From contig OZ255843.1 in the NCBI GenBank assembly GCA_965277775.1, forward strand, positions 2,000,108 to 2,064,107: a DNA stretch of 64,000 bases, written 5' to 3'. The notes beneath the pieces were generated by a model, which was not told the DNA's origin, made no database searches, and was given only the letters and a program-made list of their open reading frames with translations. The DNA comes from G965195345 sp965277775. GTDB taxonomy: Bacteria > Pseudomonadota > Gammaproteobacteria > CAKMZV01. Both the position numbers and the translations under genes were made by a program. The stretch's first letter is position 1. Every line of letters begins with the position of its first letter. Shown here piece after piece: positions 53,245 to 61,897 of the stretch.

Positions 53245-54012
53245 ATGAAAATATTTTCAATCAGCAATCAGAAAGGGGGTGTGGGTAAAACAACCACATC
53301 GGTCAACTTGAGCGCGGCCGTTGCCACAATGGATAAAAAAATCCTGTTGGTTGACATGGACCCGCAAGGCAATGCGTCGTCAGGATGTGGTTTGGAGAAG
53401 CACAATTTGGGCCTGAGTGTCAATGAAGTGCTCATGGGGCGTTGCAAAATCACCCAAGCCATTGTGACGCCGGAAGCGGGCAAGTTTGATGTTCTGCCTT
53501 CGGATGCCAGTCTGATCCAAGCGGAGTTGGCTCTGGTTTCAGCCGATCAAAGAGAACGACGTTTGCGACTCGCGCTTGAACAAATTCCTCAAGGCACTTA
53601 CGATCTGGTGTTCATTGATACGCCGCCAACGCTGAATTTGTTGACACTCAACGCGCTAACGGCTGCCCAAGGCTTGATTATTCCCGTTCAATGCGAATAC
53701 TATTCCTTAGAGGGACTGAGTGCTTTGATGAAAACCATTGACATTGTCAATAGCAGTCATAACCCAAATTTAGAAATCAGTGCCATTGTTCGGACGATGT
53801 ACGACAAACGTTCTCGGTTGTCGAGAGACGTGTCCAATCAGCTATTAAAATATTTTTCTGGCAAGGTCATGAGTACCATCATTCCTCGCAACGTCCGCCT
53901 TGCTGAAGCACCCAGCTACGGCATGAGTGCCATAGAATATGACATGAATGCCTCAGGCTCGATCGCTTATATGGCTTTGGCTTCCGAGTTCTTTAATAAA
54001 CACATTCTTTGA
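53245..54012 (+). CDS. parA: Chromosome partitioning ATPase ParA (Soj)
   Basis: Deviant-Walker ATPase that drives origin segregation with ParB. ATG 53245 gives 255 residues beginning MKIFSISNQKGGVGKTTTSV; a TTG five codons upstream overlaps rsmG and is not needed. Diagnostic segments: VDMDPQGNASSG, VFIDTPPTLNLLTLNAL, VQCEYYSLEGLSALMKT and EAPSYGMSAIEYD. It sits 1 bp after rsmG and 10 bp before parB, the normal chromosomal arrangement. Confidence 0.96.
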   Translation: MKIFSISNQKGGVGKTTTSVNLSAAVATMDKKILLVDMDPQGNASSGCGLEKHNLGLSVNEVLMGRCKITQAIVTPEAGKFDVLPSDASLIQAELALVSADQRERRLRLALEQIPQGTYDLVFIDTPPTLNLLTLNALTAAQGLIIPVQCEYYSLEGLSALMKTIDIVNSSHNPNLEISAIVRTMYDKRSRLSRDVSNQLLKYFSGKVMSTIIPRNVRLAEAPSYGMSAIEYDMNASGSIAYMALASEFFNKHIL

Positions 54013-54022
54013 GGATGAAAAC

Positions 54023-54931
54023 ATGAGTAAAACAGGTGGTCTGGGAAAAGGTTTGGACAGCTTGCTGAATTCGGTCCAACAATCGCATTTGAATGAAGAT
54101 GCGCAAAATACGACGCCCTCAAGCAATGCTGAAGAACATCAGAAACAATCACAACAAGTCGCCTTAGACCGTTTGGTTGTAGGGGACAATCAGCCAAGAA
54201 AACATTTTGACAAAGAGTCTCTGGAACAATTAGCCGCCTCCATTAAAGTGCAAGGCGTCATACAACCAGTGGTTGTGCGCACCAAGGGCACTCAATTTGA
54301 AATCATTGCAGGTGAGCGTCGTTGGCGTGGGGCAAAATTGGCCAATATTCCAACCATTCCAATCATTGTTAGAGACGATCTCAGCGAAGAAATGGTCTTG
54401 GCTGTAGCATTGATTGAAAACATGCAACGTGAAGACTTGAACGCCATTGAAGAGGCGCAAGCATTGGATAAACTGGTTCATAGCTATCATTTGACGCACG
54501 AAGCCGTGGCGCAGGCTGTGGGGAAATCGCGCTCGGGTGTGACCAATGCTTTACGTTTGTTAGAATTATCCGAAAACGTTCAAGAAAAAGTGATGACTGG
54601 TCAATTGCGAATGGGTCATGTTCGACCATTATTGTCACTGGATAAATCAGCGCAGGATCACTTCGCAGATAAGATCATCGAAAATCAATGGTCGGCGCGA
54701 AAAGTTGAGCAAGAGATCAAGCGAATGGATCCAACCATTCAACAAACTCAACGTTCTGATCAAAAATCATTGCCAGAAAATCATCAATCCATCCAAAAGA
54801 AATTACGAAAAACAACCGCCCTTGAAATACGGATTCGGACCAAAATGAACGGCAGTGGCGAAATCGTCATACCCTTTGCCGATGAAGAATTTTTAGAAAA
54901 CATCGTTGAACGTTGGTTTCCATCAGATTAA
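54023..54931 (+). CDS. parB: Chromosome partitioning protein ParB (Spo0J)
   Basis: CTP-dependent DNA clamp that loads at parS. ATG 54023 follows GAGG and gives 302 residues beginning MSKTGGLGKGLDSLLN; the longer frame from 53948 overlaps parA. The ParB/Srx N-domain has GDNQPRKHFDKESLEQLAASI and the CTP-binding GERRWRGAKLANI. Helix-turn-helix: THEAVAQAVGKSRSGVTNALRLL. The C-terminal dimerisation part ends ENIVERWF. I saw no parS-like 16-mer around the CACGTG sites in this window, so parS may lie elsewhere. Confidence 0.96.
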   Translation: MSKTGGLGKGLDSLLNSVQQSHLNEDAQNTTPSSNAEEHQKQSQQVALDRLVVGDNQPRKHFDKESLEQLAASIKVQGVIQPVVVRTKGTQFEIIAGERRWRGAKLANIPTIPIIVRDDLSEEMVLAVALIENMQREDLNAIEEAQALDKLVHSYHLTHEAVAQAVGKSRSGVTNALRLLELSENVQEKVMTGQLRMGHVRPLLSLDKSAQDHFADKIIENQWSARKVEQEIKRMDPTIQQTQRSDQKSLPENHQSIQKKLRKTTALEIRIRTKMNGSGEIVIPFADEEFLENIVERWFPSD

Positions 54932-55014
54932 TGCGGTGATGGGAATAGCGCCTGTTCAAAACATTTGACCGTTCACAATCGTAATGATCACCGGGAATAA
55001 GGAAAGGATTTAAT

Positions 55015-55611
55015 ATGTATTCAAATCATCCAGACGATAAAACACAGGTTCAAAAAACATTTATTAGCAGTGAAACCCTGCTCGAAATTTCATTTAAACT
55101 GGCCATTCAAATTTTCAACAGTCCATTCAGTCCCGACTACATTGTTGGCATTTGGCGGGGTGGAACGCCTGTGGGCATTGCCGTACAAGAACTGCTCAGC
55201 TATTTAGGCACCAAAACCGATCACATTGCCATTCGGACTTCGTCATATCGTGGCATTGCTGAGCGCGATCGCAATATTCGAGTGCATGGTTTACACTACA
55301 TCATTGAGAACATTGAAGACACTGATTCTTTGCTGATTGTGGATGATGTTTTTGATACGGGACTGAGCGTAGAACAAGTTATCAAGGACATAAAAAGACA
55401 TTGCCGTAAAAACACCCCAACGATCAGGGTGGCAACCCCGTACTTCAAACCAAAGAATAACCAAACCGACGTCGTACCTGATTTTTACATTGAAGAAACG
55501 GCAGATTGGTTGGTCTTTCCCCATGAATTGATTGGACTGTCAGCAGAAGAATTGCGACAGAATAAAGGGCTTCTAAGCCAGCATTTGGAACAGCACAACC
55601 TACTCGAATAA
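55015..55611 (+). CDS. Purine phosphoribosyltransferase-like protein
   Basis: A 198-residue type I phosphoribosyltransferase. The PRPP-binding loop is LLIVDDVFDTGLSVEQVI, about residues 103-120, with DD-x-x-x-TG fully kept. The upstream PYIVG-type strand is DYIVGIWRGGTPVGI, and aromatic-basic residues suit purine recognition. It resembles hypoxanthine/xanthine-guanine salvage enzymes more than pyrimidine ones. A good ribosome site (GGAAAGGA) precedes the ATG. It stands alone in a 83-bp/188-bp gap setting after parB and may or may not share its transcript. Confidence 0.82.
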   Translation: MYSNHPDDKTQVQKTFISSETLLEISFKLAIQIFNSPFSPDYIVGIWRGGTPVGIAVQELLSYLGTKTDHIAIRTSSYRGIAERDRNIRVHGLHYIIENIEDTDSLLIVDDVFDTGLSVEQVIKDIKRHCRKNTPTIRVATPYFKPKNNQTDVVPDFYIEETADWLVFPHELIGLSAEELRQNKGLLSQHLEQHNLLE

Positions 55612-55625
55612 CCACTCAAAGACCT

Positions 55626-55660
55626 ATGGCAAAGTTGTCTGGAATGACAGTTTTTGCCAT
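55626..55660 (+). terminator. Possible terminator hairpin after the phosphoribosyltransferase gene
   Basis: Arms ATGGCAAA (55626-55633) and TTTGCCAT (55653-55660) pair fully; an inner TGTC/GACA pair extends the stem across a small internal loop. The T-tract that follows is poor (TCTAAATT), so termination would be weak. Confidence 0.4.
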
Positions 55661-55799
55661 TCTAAATTGGCGTGGCGCATTTAATTGAAAAATGTATAAA
55701 GGAATGATAACGAAAAATCATTTTGTCTTGTAGAATGTTGCTTCCTCACATGGGTTTATAAAGATTTAATTTAATGAACGAATTTAACGAGGAAACTTT

Positions 55800-56906
55800 A
55801 TGAGAATTGGCATTCCAACGGAAATTAAAAATCATGAGTATCGGATTGGATTAACAGCTGAATCAGTATTTCAATTGACCCAACAAGGGCATGAAGTGAT
55901 GGTTCAAAGCGGAGCTGGGCTCGGCATTGGCACTGAAGATTCGGTTTTTGAAGCTTCAGGCGCAAGCATCGGAAAAGATGCGGAAACGGTTTTTGAATAC
56001 GCTGATATGATTGTTAAGGTTAAAGAACCCTTAGCCCAAGAACGCAAATTACTGCGTAAAGATCAAATTTTATTTACCTATCTTCATCTCGCTGCAGATA
56101 AAACCTTGACCACTGAGTTGATGGACAGTCACGCCGTGTGCATAGCCTATGAAACTGTGACTGACCATGCAGGGCGATTGCCATTATTGGCGCCAATGTC
56201 AAAAGTTGCTGGTCGTTTGGCGGCTCAAGCGGCCGCTTATTATTTGCAAAAACCTTGCGGCGGTTCAGGCAAACTGATTGGTGGCGTACCTGGCGTATTA
56301 CCAGCCAAAGTGGTTGTGATTGGTGGCGGTGTTGTGGGTAGAAACAGTGCTCAGATTGCCCTTGGCATGGGCGCACAAGTCACCGTTTTAGAAAAGAACG
56401 CCAATGTTATGGACGAAATTAACGCCATATTTTCAGGTCAAATTCAAACACTTTATTCATCCGATGCCAATTTAGCCACCCAAGTCGCCGATTCTGATGT
56501 GGTGATTGGTGGTATTTTGATACCTGGTTCTGTTGCACCTAAAATTGTCACCGAAGCCATGATTCAATCGATGCGTCCGAAAAGTGTGATTGTTGATGTC
56601 GCCATTGACCAAGGCGGTTGCATTGAAACAGCAAAAGCCACAACCCACGCAGACCCCATTTATATGAAACACGATGTGATCCATTATTGTGTGGCAAACA
56701 TGCCTGGTGCTGTGCCTCATACCGCCACCTATGCATTGAACAATGTCACCTTGCCCTTTGTTCAAGCCATTGCAAATAAAGGTTGGCAACAAGCGATAAA
56801 AGATGATCGAAATTTAAGAAATGGCTTGAGCGTACTTGACGGTGGATTGACGTGTCAACACTCAGCTGTTTCATTGGACATAGATTACACTGACCCAAAC
56901 ATTTAA
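55800..56906 (+). CDS. ald: Alanine dehydrogenase
   Basis: NAD-dependent enzyme interconverting L-alanine with pyruvate and ammonia. It has 368 residues, the family length. MRIGIPTEIKNHEYRIGLT opens the protein. Catalytic Lys is in MIVKVKEPL and catalytic His in FTYLHLAAD. The NAD-binding segment is VVVIGGGVVGRNSAQIALGMGA, followed by SDVVIGGILIPGS and HYCVANMPGAVPHTATYAL. A good ribosome site (GAGGAAA) precedes the ATG. With sdaA and the D-amino-acid dehydrogenase it channels amino acids to pyruvate. Confidence 0.96.
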   Translation: MRIGIPTEIKNHEYRIGLTAESVFQLTQQGHEVMVQSGAGLGIGTEDSVFEASGASIGKDAETVFEYADMIVKVKEPLAQERKLLRKDQILFTYLHLAADKTLTTELMDSHAVCIAYETVTDHAGRLPLLAPMSKVAGRLAAQAAAYYLQKPCGGSGKLIGGVPGVLPAKVVVIGGGVVGRNSAQIALGMGAQVTVLEKNANVMDEINAIFSGQIQTLYSSDANLATQVADSDVVIGGILIPGSVAPKIVTEAMIQSMRPKSVIVDVAIDQGGCIETAKATTHADPIYMKHDVIHYCVANMPGAVPHTATYALNNVTLPFVQAIANKGWQQAIKDDRNLRNGLSVLDGGLTCQHSAVSLDIDYTDPNI

Positions 56907-57150
56907 AACGTGAAGGCGTGGCGGTTGGACTAAAGCCTGCGGCATTGTGAGCATTGATTAAGCACAGACTTAAAAAGTCAAAACCATAAGACATTGTTTG
57001 TAACCACTTAAAATGTGTTGGAAAATGAATTTTCGTGCGTTATACCTATGTATAGTCACAATCATTCGTTGCCAAAAACAACATTTCGCATCGGTGTTTG
57101 CAAAATTGAAGCGCATTAAAGGTTTCGGAATTGATTTTATCTCTAATACC

Positions 57151-57166
57151 TGTGAAATTTGTCACA
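57151..57166 (+). promoter_or_regulatory. Perfect CRP/Vfr-type operator upstream of the FAD reductase gene
   Basis: TGTGAAATTTGTCACA matches the CRP consensus TGTGA-N6-TCACA at all ten conserved positions. It lies 34 bp before the ATG at 57201. The 294-bp gap after ald has no other strong element. It predicts cAMP-receptor-type control of the reductase and perhaps of the following amidotransferase gene. The regulator itself is not in the window. Confidence 0.6.
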
Positions 57167-57200
57167 ATATTGCCTGACAAAAATTGTATTGAAAATCACC

Positions 57201-58424
57201 ATGCCAAATAACATCAATATCATCGGTGCAGGCCAAGCGGGACTACAAGTTGCTTTGAGTTTGCGCGATAAGGGTTGCACAGACAATCTCACCTTATTTG
57301 CCGGGGAACCTCATCAACCTTATCAACGCCCGCCGCTTTCTAAAGGTTATTTGCTCGGCACTCAAACGGAGCAATCGCTCTACTATAAGCGACCCGAAAC
57401 GCTTGACGCATTAAACATAAATGTGTGCTTTGAACGCGTAGGGTCTGTTGATCTGACTAAGAAAAAACTGACAACTTCGGCAAAAAGTTATGAATGGTCA
57501 CAATTGGTTTTTGCCGTTGGCGGGCAAGCCAGGAAACCGGCCTTGCCAGGCATTGACTTGGACGGGGTTTATGGGTTGAGATCATTGGCTGATGCCCAAG
57601 CCATCCGTGAGCAAAGCGAAAAAGCGACAGAGGTCGTTGTTATTGGAGGCGGCTTTATTGGTCTGGAAGTCGCTGCCACACTCAATAAACTCGGTAAAAA
57701 AGTGACGGTTATCGAACTGGCTGAGCGTTTGTTAGAGCGTGTGGTTTGCCCTAAAATGAGCGACTTTTTTTACGATTTACATCAAAAACATGGCACCCAA
57801 ATTAAACTCAATTGTGGCATTAGTGCCCTCGAAGGGACAGAGGCGGTTGAATCAGTTGTGCTGAGCGATGGGACACGTATGCCTGCACAAATGGTGGTGT
57901 ATGGCATTGGTCTCATGGTCGATGAAGCGTGGTTAAAGGGTTTAGGACTGGCTTGTCAAGGAGGCATATTGGTGGACGAGTATGGGCGCACCAATCATGA
58001 GCATGTTTTTGCAAGCGGTGATTGCACCGTCCAACCGCATTATCGTGATCAAACTCAAAAAGTCCGCATAGAATCCGTGCAAAATGCCATTGATCAATCC
58101 AAAAGAGTGGCCTCAGCGATCATGGGTCAATCCCTTGAAAATACCAGTGTTGTTCCTTGGTTTTGGAGCGATCAGTACGATGTTAAATGGCAAATGGCTG
58201 GCTGGCCTGATATCTATGACCAACGAATTGTACGGGGCGATGAAAACCAAAAATTTTCTTATTTTTATTATTTGGGACACCAGTTGCAAACGGTTATAAG
58301 CATCAACAAACCCGCGGATCATCTGGTCGCGAGAAAGTTACTCGTAGAACGAGAACCCGCCTTGACTTTTGCACAAGTCTCAAATGAAGATCATCCATTA
58401 AAAAATGGTTTGAAAGCAGGGTGA
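57201..58424 (+). CDS. NAD(P)H:ferredoxin/rubredoxin reductase, FAD-dependent
   Basis: ATG 57201 gives 407 residues of the putidaredoxin-reductase type, which passes electrons from NADH to a small ferredoxin or Rieske protein. FAD site: INIIGAGQAGLQVALSLRDKG. NADH site: VVVIGGGFIGLEVAATLNKLGK. Second FAD site: HVFASGDCTVQPHY followed by RIESVQNAIDQSKRVASAI. The C-terminal WFWSDQYDVKWQMAGWP is diagnostic. No ferredoxin or oxygenase gene adjoins it, so the electron acceptor is unknown. An earlier in-frame start at 57159 lies inside the CRP-like site and is disfavoured. Confidence 0.9.
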   Translation: MPNNINIIGAGQAGLQVALSLRDKGCTDNLTLFAGEPHQPYQRPPLSKGYLLGTQTEQSLYYKRPETLDALNINVCFERVGSVDLTKKKLTTSAKSYEWSQLVFAVGGQARKPALPGIDLDGVYGLRSLADAQAIREQSEKATEVVVIGGGFIGLEVAATLNKLGKKVTVIELAERLLERVVCPKMSDFFYDLHQKHGTQIKLNCGISALEGTEAVESVVLSDGTRMPAQMVVYGIGLMVDEAWLKGLGLACQGGILVDEYGRTNHEHVFASGDCTVQPHYRDQTQKVRIESVQNAIDQSKRVASAIMGQSLENTSVVPWFWSDQYDVKWQMAGWPDIYDQRIVRGDENQKFSYFYYLGHQLQTVISINKPADHLVARKLLVEREPALTFAQVSNEDHPLKNGLKAG

Positions 58425-58430
58425 TGGGCC

Positions 58431-59195
58431 ATGTGTGAATTATTAGGAATGAGTGCCAACGTTCCCACAGACATTTGCTTCAGCCTCAAAGGCTTGGTCA
58501 GTCGAGGCGGAGAAAGCGGTCCGCATCGAGACGGCTGGGGCATGGTGCTCTATGAAGCAGGCGGCATGCGTTGTTTCCATGACCCGCTACCGAGCATAAA
58601 CTCAGAAATTGCCAATCTCATGCTGAATTACCCCATAAAAAGCCACGTGGTCATCAGCCACATAAGATTGGCCAATAGAGGTGCGGTTAATTTAAAAAAT
58701 ACCCACCCCTTCATCCGTGAATTATGGGGTTCGCAGTGGTCTATGGCGCACAATGGGCAACTAAAAGGGATTAAAAAATGGCCCTTAGGACGATTTAAAC
58801 CCATTGGCACCACCGACAGTGAACACGCATTTTGCTGGTTACTCGGGCAATTGGAACAACGATTTAACAAGGTTCCAAAGCAAGATAAAAAATTGGCTCA
58901 AACCTTGAATTCGCTTATTTCAGAGTTACATACCTTAGGTGTTTGCAATGTTTTGCTGAGCAATGGTAAATGCCTTTTTGCCTTCTGTAGTACAAAACTT
59001 GCTTGGATAACCAGACGAGCCCCTTTTGGTGAGGCCTTACTCAGTAATGCAGCGGTTGCTGTTGATTTTTCGACAGTAACGACGGAAAAAGATATTGTTA
59101 CCGTTATTGCCACCAGCCCTTTAACTGATAATGAACAGTGGCACGTCTTAAAATCTGGCGATTTTGTTGTATTTAAAGACGGAGAACTGATTTAA
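58431..59195 (+). CDS. Class II glutamine amidotransferase (YafJ-like)
   Basis: A 254-residue Ntn-type amidotransferase domain without a synthase domain. Cys2 is the nucleophile (MCELLGMSANVP). Conserved parts are HRDGWGMVLYEAGG, SHVVISHIRLANRGAVN, NTHPF and WSMAHNGQL, then the DSEHAFCWLLGQL segment. It resembles YafJ and EgtC-type proteins, whose acceptor is mostly unknown. It starts 6 bp after the reductase gene and is probably co-transcribed. Whether it has a true gamma-glutamyl substrate cannot be told. Confidence 0.88.
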   Translation: MCELLGMSANVPTDICFSLKGLVSRGGESGPHRDGWGMVLYEAGGMRCFHDPLPSINSEIANLMLNYPIKSHVVISHIRLANRGAVNLKNTHPFIRELWGSQWSMAHNGQLKGIKKWPLGRFKPIGTTDSEHAFCWLLGQLEQRFNKVPKQDKKLAQTLNSLISELHTLGVCNVLLSNGKCLFAFCSTKLAWITRRAPFGEALLSNAAVAVDFSTVTTEKDIVTVIATSPLTDNEQWHVLKSGDFVVFKDGELI

Positions 59196-59221
59196 TTGAC
59201 TTTTTATAGGAATATGGCGAC

Positions 59222-59287
59222 TGTAGATTGACGGACATGAAAAGACAAACGAAGGTATATCTACAAATGCGTCTTTTGACAGACGCA
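59222..59287 (+). other. Two inverted repeats in the clpS leader
   Basis: TGTAGAT (59222-59228) pairs with ATCTACA (59259-59265), and TGCGTC (59268-59273) pairs with GACGCA (59282-59287) around the loop TTTTGACA. No T-tract follows, so neither is an intrinsic terminator. They could structure the 5' leader of clpS-clpA mRNA or be a regulator site. Confidence 0.35.
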
Positions 59288-59320
59288 AACAGGGTTTGTA
59301 AGGAGTGAAACTAAAACTTT

Positions 59321-59623
59321 ATGAGTATGACTAAGACATCAATAAAAACAGCGGTGAAGACACGGGTGAAAAAACCGCGAATGTTTAAAGTGGTTGTGAT
59401 CAATGATGATTTCACAACCTTTGAATTTGTGGTTGAAGTGTTGCGTCAATTTTTTCATAAAAGTAAAGAAGAAGCCACACAACTCACCATAACCATTCAT
59501 AATGAGGGTAGGGCGGTGGCCGGTATCTATTCTCGTGATTTGGCAGAAACAAAAGCACAACAAGTCAGAACCCACGCTCGCCAGCATGGGCATCCACTAA
59601 TGTGTGAGACGGAGCAAGCATAA
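59321..59623 (+). CDS. clpS: ATP-dependent Clp protease adaptor ClpS
   Basis: ClpS delivers N-degron substrates to ClpAP. It has 100 residues. A flexible basic N-terminus (about 17 residues) precedes the core MFKVVVINDDFTTFEFVVEVL with the Asn-Asp of the N-degron pocket, then HNEGRAVAGIYSRDLAETKAQQV and the end HPLMCETEQA. The stop directly abuts the clpA start. The conserved adjacency clpS-clpA confirms the call. Confidence 0.96.
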   Translation: MSMTKTSIKTAVKTRVKKPRMFKVVVINDDFTTFEFVVEVLRQFFHKSKEEATQLTITIHNEGRAVAGIYSRDLAETKAQQVRTHARQHGHPLMCETEQA

Positions 59624-61897
59624 ATGTTGAACGAAAATTTACAAGCGACTTTGAATAAATCATTCGTGTTGGCGCATGAATACAATCATGAAATTGTCAC
59701 ACTTGAACATTTGTTTCGAGCCTTATTGAGTGATAGCGAAGTGCTGACAGTACTGAAAAACTGTGACGCCGACTGTGATTTATTGGTTAAAGAAACCGAA
59801 GAATACTTGGCGCAAAACGTGCCACAAGTCAAAAATCAAAGCCCCACAGAGGAAACCAATGTGAAACCCAGCGCAGGCTTTCAAAGAGTCGTGCAACGAG
59901 CCATTTACCAAGTACAAGGCAATGCTCAAGAAGAAGTAACCTCCGTACACATCTTGGTCAGTTTATATAGCGAATCGGATTGTTTTGCCACGTATTTTTT
60001 GGAAAAACAAGGCATAGATCGCTTGGATGTGGTGTTTTGGGTGGCACACGGTTCTTCTGAGGACACAGACGAACTGCCCTACAATGAACTTGATGAGCTC
60101 GACAACAGCAAAACCTTATCCAAGTATGCCGTCAATCTAAATAATAGAGCCATATCTGGGAAGATAGATCCCTTGATTGGGCGAGACCTTGAAGTCACAC
60201 GTTGCATGCAAATATTATGCAGAAGGCGCAAGAACAACCCAATTTTTGTGGGCGATGCTGGAGTAGGTAAGACGGCTATTGCGGAAGGTTTAGCGTATAA
60301 AATCGTGCAAGGCGATGTGCCTGAAACCCTGCTAACCGCCGAAGTATTCTCATTGGATTTGGGCGCTTGTATTGCTGGCACCAAGTATCGTGGCGATTTT
60401 GAAAAAAGGTTGAAAACGCTGCTCAATGAATTACAAAAACATGGCCATGCCATTCTATTCATCGATGAGATTCATACCCTTATTGGCGCAGGCGCAACGG
60501 GCGGTGGCGCGATGGATGTCTCTAATTTGATCAAGCCATTGTTAGGCTCTGGCGACTTGCGTTGTATAGGTTCAACCACTTACAAAGAGTATCGAGAAAT
60601 ATTCCAAAAAGACAGTGCATTGGCTCGTCGATTTCAAAAAATTGACGTCAATGAGCCCAGCTTCACCGAAACGGTAGATATATTAAAAGGGTTAAAAGGC
60701 CGTTTTGAGGATCACCACAGTGTGAAATACACAGCCAAAGCCATTGAAAAAGCGGTTGAGCTCTCATTTCGTTACATTAAAGACCGCAAAGCCCCAGACA
60801 AAGCCATCGATGTCATTGATGAAGCCGGCGCACGTTGCCAGTTGTTGTCTGAAGAGCGTAGTATTGGTATCAATGAAATTGAAAACATTGTGGCTCAAAT
60901 GACCAAAATCCCAGTGGGTAAAATGTCGCAAAATGAAAACGCCAAAATAAAATCCTTAGAAAGCAATTTAAAGCAAGTGATCTTTGGCCAAGATGCTGCT
61001 ATTCAGACCTTGAGTCGTTCCATAACGCTCTCCAAAGCAGGGCTCAATCCAGCTGATAAACCATTGGGTTCATTCCTATTTGTTGGACCCACAGGGGTGG
61101 GTAAAACCGAGTTGTGTCGCCAGTTGGGGTTGCATCTGGGTATCGAATTCTTGCGCTATGACATGTCCGAGTACATGGAACGCCATGCTGTATCACGATT
61201 GATTGGCGCGCCTCCAGGTTATGTGGGTCATGACAAGGGCGGGTTGCTAACAGAAGAAATCATGCGCTCCTCGCACGCCATTATTTTGTTTGATGAAATA
61301 GAGAAAGCGCACCCAGATTTATTCAATATTTTATTGCAGGTGATGGACTACGGCACCCTCACGGACAACAATGGGCGTAAAGCAGATTTTACCAATGCCA
61401 TCATCATTATGACGAGTAATGTAGGGTCTGGCACGCTGGATCGTTCAAGCATGGGTTTTGTTGAGCAAAATCATCAAGCCGATGTGCCAGCGGCTATCAA
61501 AGACGTGTTTTCGCCAGAATTTAGAAATCGTTTGGACGCGACTGTGACGTTCAATCCTTTGGATGCAGAAAACATCATTCAAGTGGTGGACAAAAATCTA
61601 TTTGAATTAGAAAAAAGATTGGAACCCAAAAAAGTGACTTTGGACGTTAGCCTTAAAATGCGCCAGTGGTTGGCAAAAGAAGGCTATGATCCTAAATTAG
61701 GTGCCCGTCCCATGGCTCGGCTCATTCAAGAAAAAGTCGCCATGCCTTTGGCCAAGCACATGCTATTTGGTCAATTAAAACGGGGCGGCGTGGTCACAGT
61801 CGATGTGGTGTTGAATGCCAACAACGAGAGTGAGGTGTTGATTCAAACCCAGCCATCTGTTTCTAAGAAAAAACGCCAAACAGCCAAAACTGGATGA
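59624..61897 (+). CDS. clpA: ATP-dependent Clp protease ATP-binding subunit ClpA
   Basis: Hexameric unfoldase that feeds ClpP, 757 residues. N-domain: FVLAHEYNHEIVTLEHLFRALL. First AAA domain: GDAGVGKTAIAEGLA, then LFIDEIHTLIGAGA. Second: GPTGVGKTELCRQLG, then ILFDEIEKAHPD. The ClpP-contact loop region includes IGAPPGYVGHDKGG. The C-terminus ends with a basic tail (SKKKRQTAKTG). No clpP gene is in the window. The stop overlaps the cysM start by 4 bp. Confidence 0.96.
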   Translation: MLNENLQATLNKSFVLAHEYNHEIVTLEHLFRALLSDSEVLTVLKNCDADCDLLVKETEEYLAQNVPQVKNQSPTEETNVKPSAGFQRVVQRAIYQVQGNAQEEVTSVHILVSLYSESDCFATYFLEKQGIDRLDVVFWVAHGSSEDTDELPYNELDELDNSKTLSKYAVNLNNRAISGKIDPLIGRDLEVTRCMQILCRRRKNNPIFVGDAGVGKTAIAEGLAYKIVQGDVPETLLTAEVFSLDLGACIAGTKYRGDFEKRLKTLLNELQKHGHAILFIDEIHTLIGAGATGGGAMDVSNLIKPLLGSGDLRCIGSTTYKEYREIFQKDSALARRFQKIDVNEPSFTETVDILKGLKGRFEDHHSVKYTAKAIEKAVELSFRYIKDRKAPDKAIDVIDEAGARCQLLSEERSIGINEIENIVAQMTKIPVGKMSQNENAKIKSLESNLKQVIFGQDAAIQTLSRSITLSKAGLNPADKPLGSFLFVGPTGVGKTELCRQLGLHLGIEFLRYDMSEYMERHAVSRLIGAPPGYVGHDKGGLLTEEIMRSSHAIILFDEIEKAHPDLFNILLQVMDYGTLTDNNGRKADFTNAIIIMTSNVGSGTLDRSSMGFVEQNHQADVPAAIKDVFSPEFRNRLDATVTFNPLDAENIIQVVDKNLFELEKRLEPKKVTLDVSLKMRQWLAKEGYDPKLGARPMARLIQEKVAMPLAKHMLFGQLKRGGVVTVDVVLNANNESEVLIQTQPSVSKKKRQTAKTG

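Noticed and set aside
54936..54993. GGTGAT / ATCACC inverted repeat after parB as a terminator
   Set aside because: The arms are six bases and about 46 apart with no T-tract.
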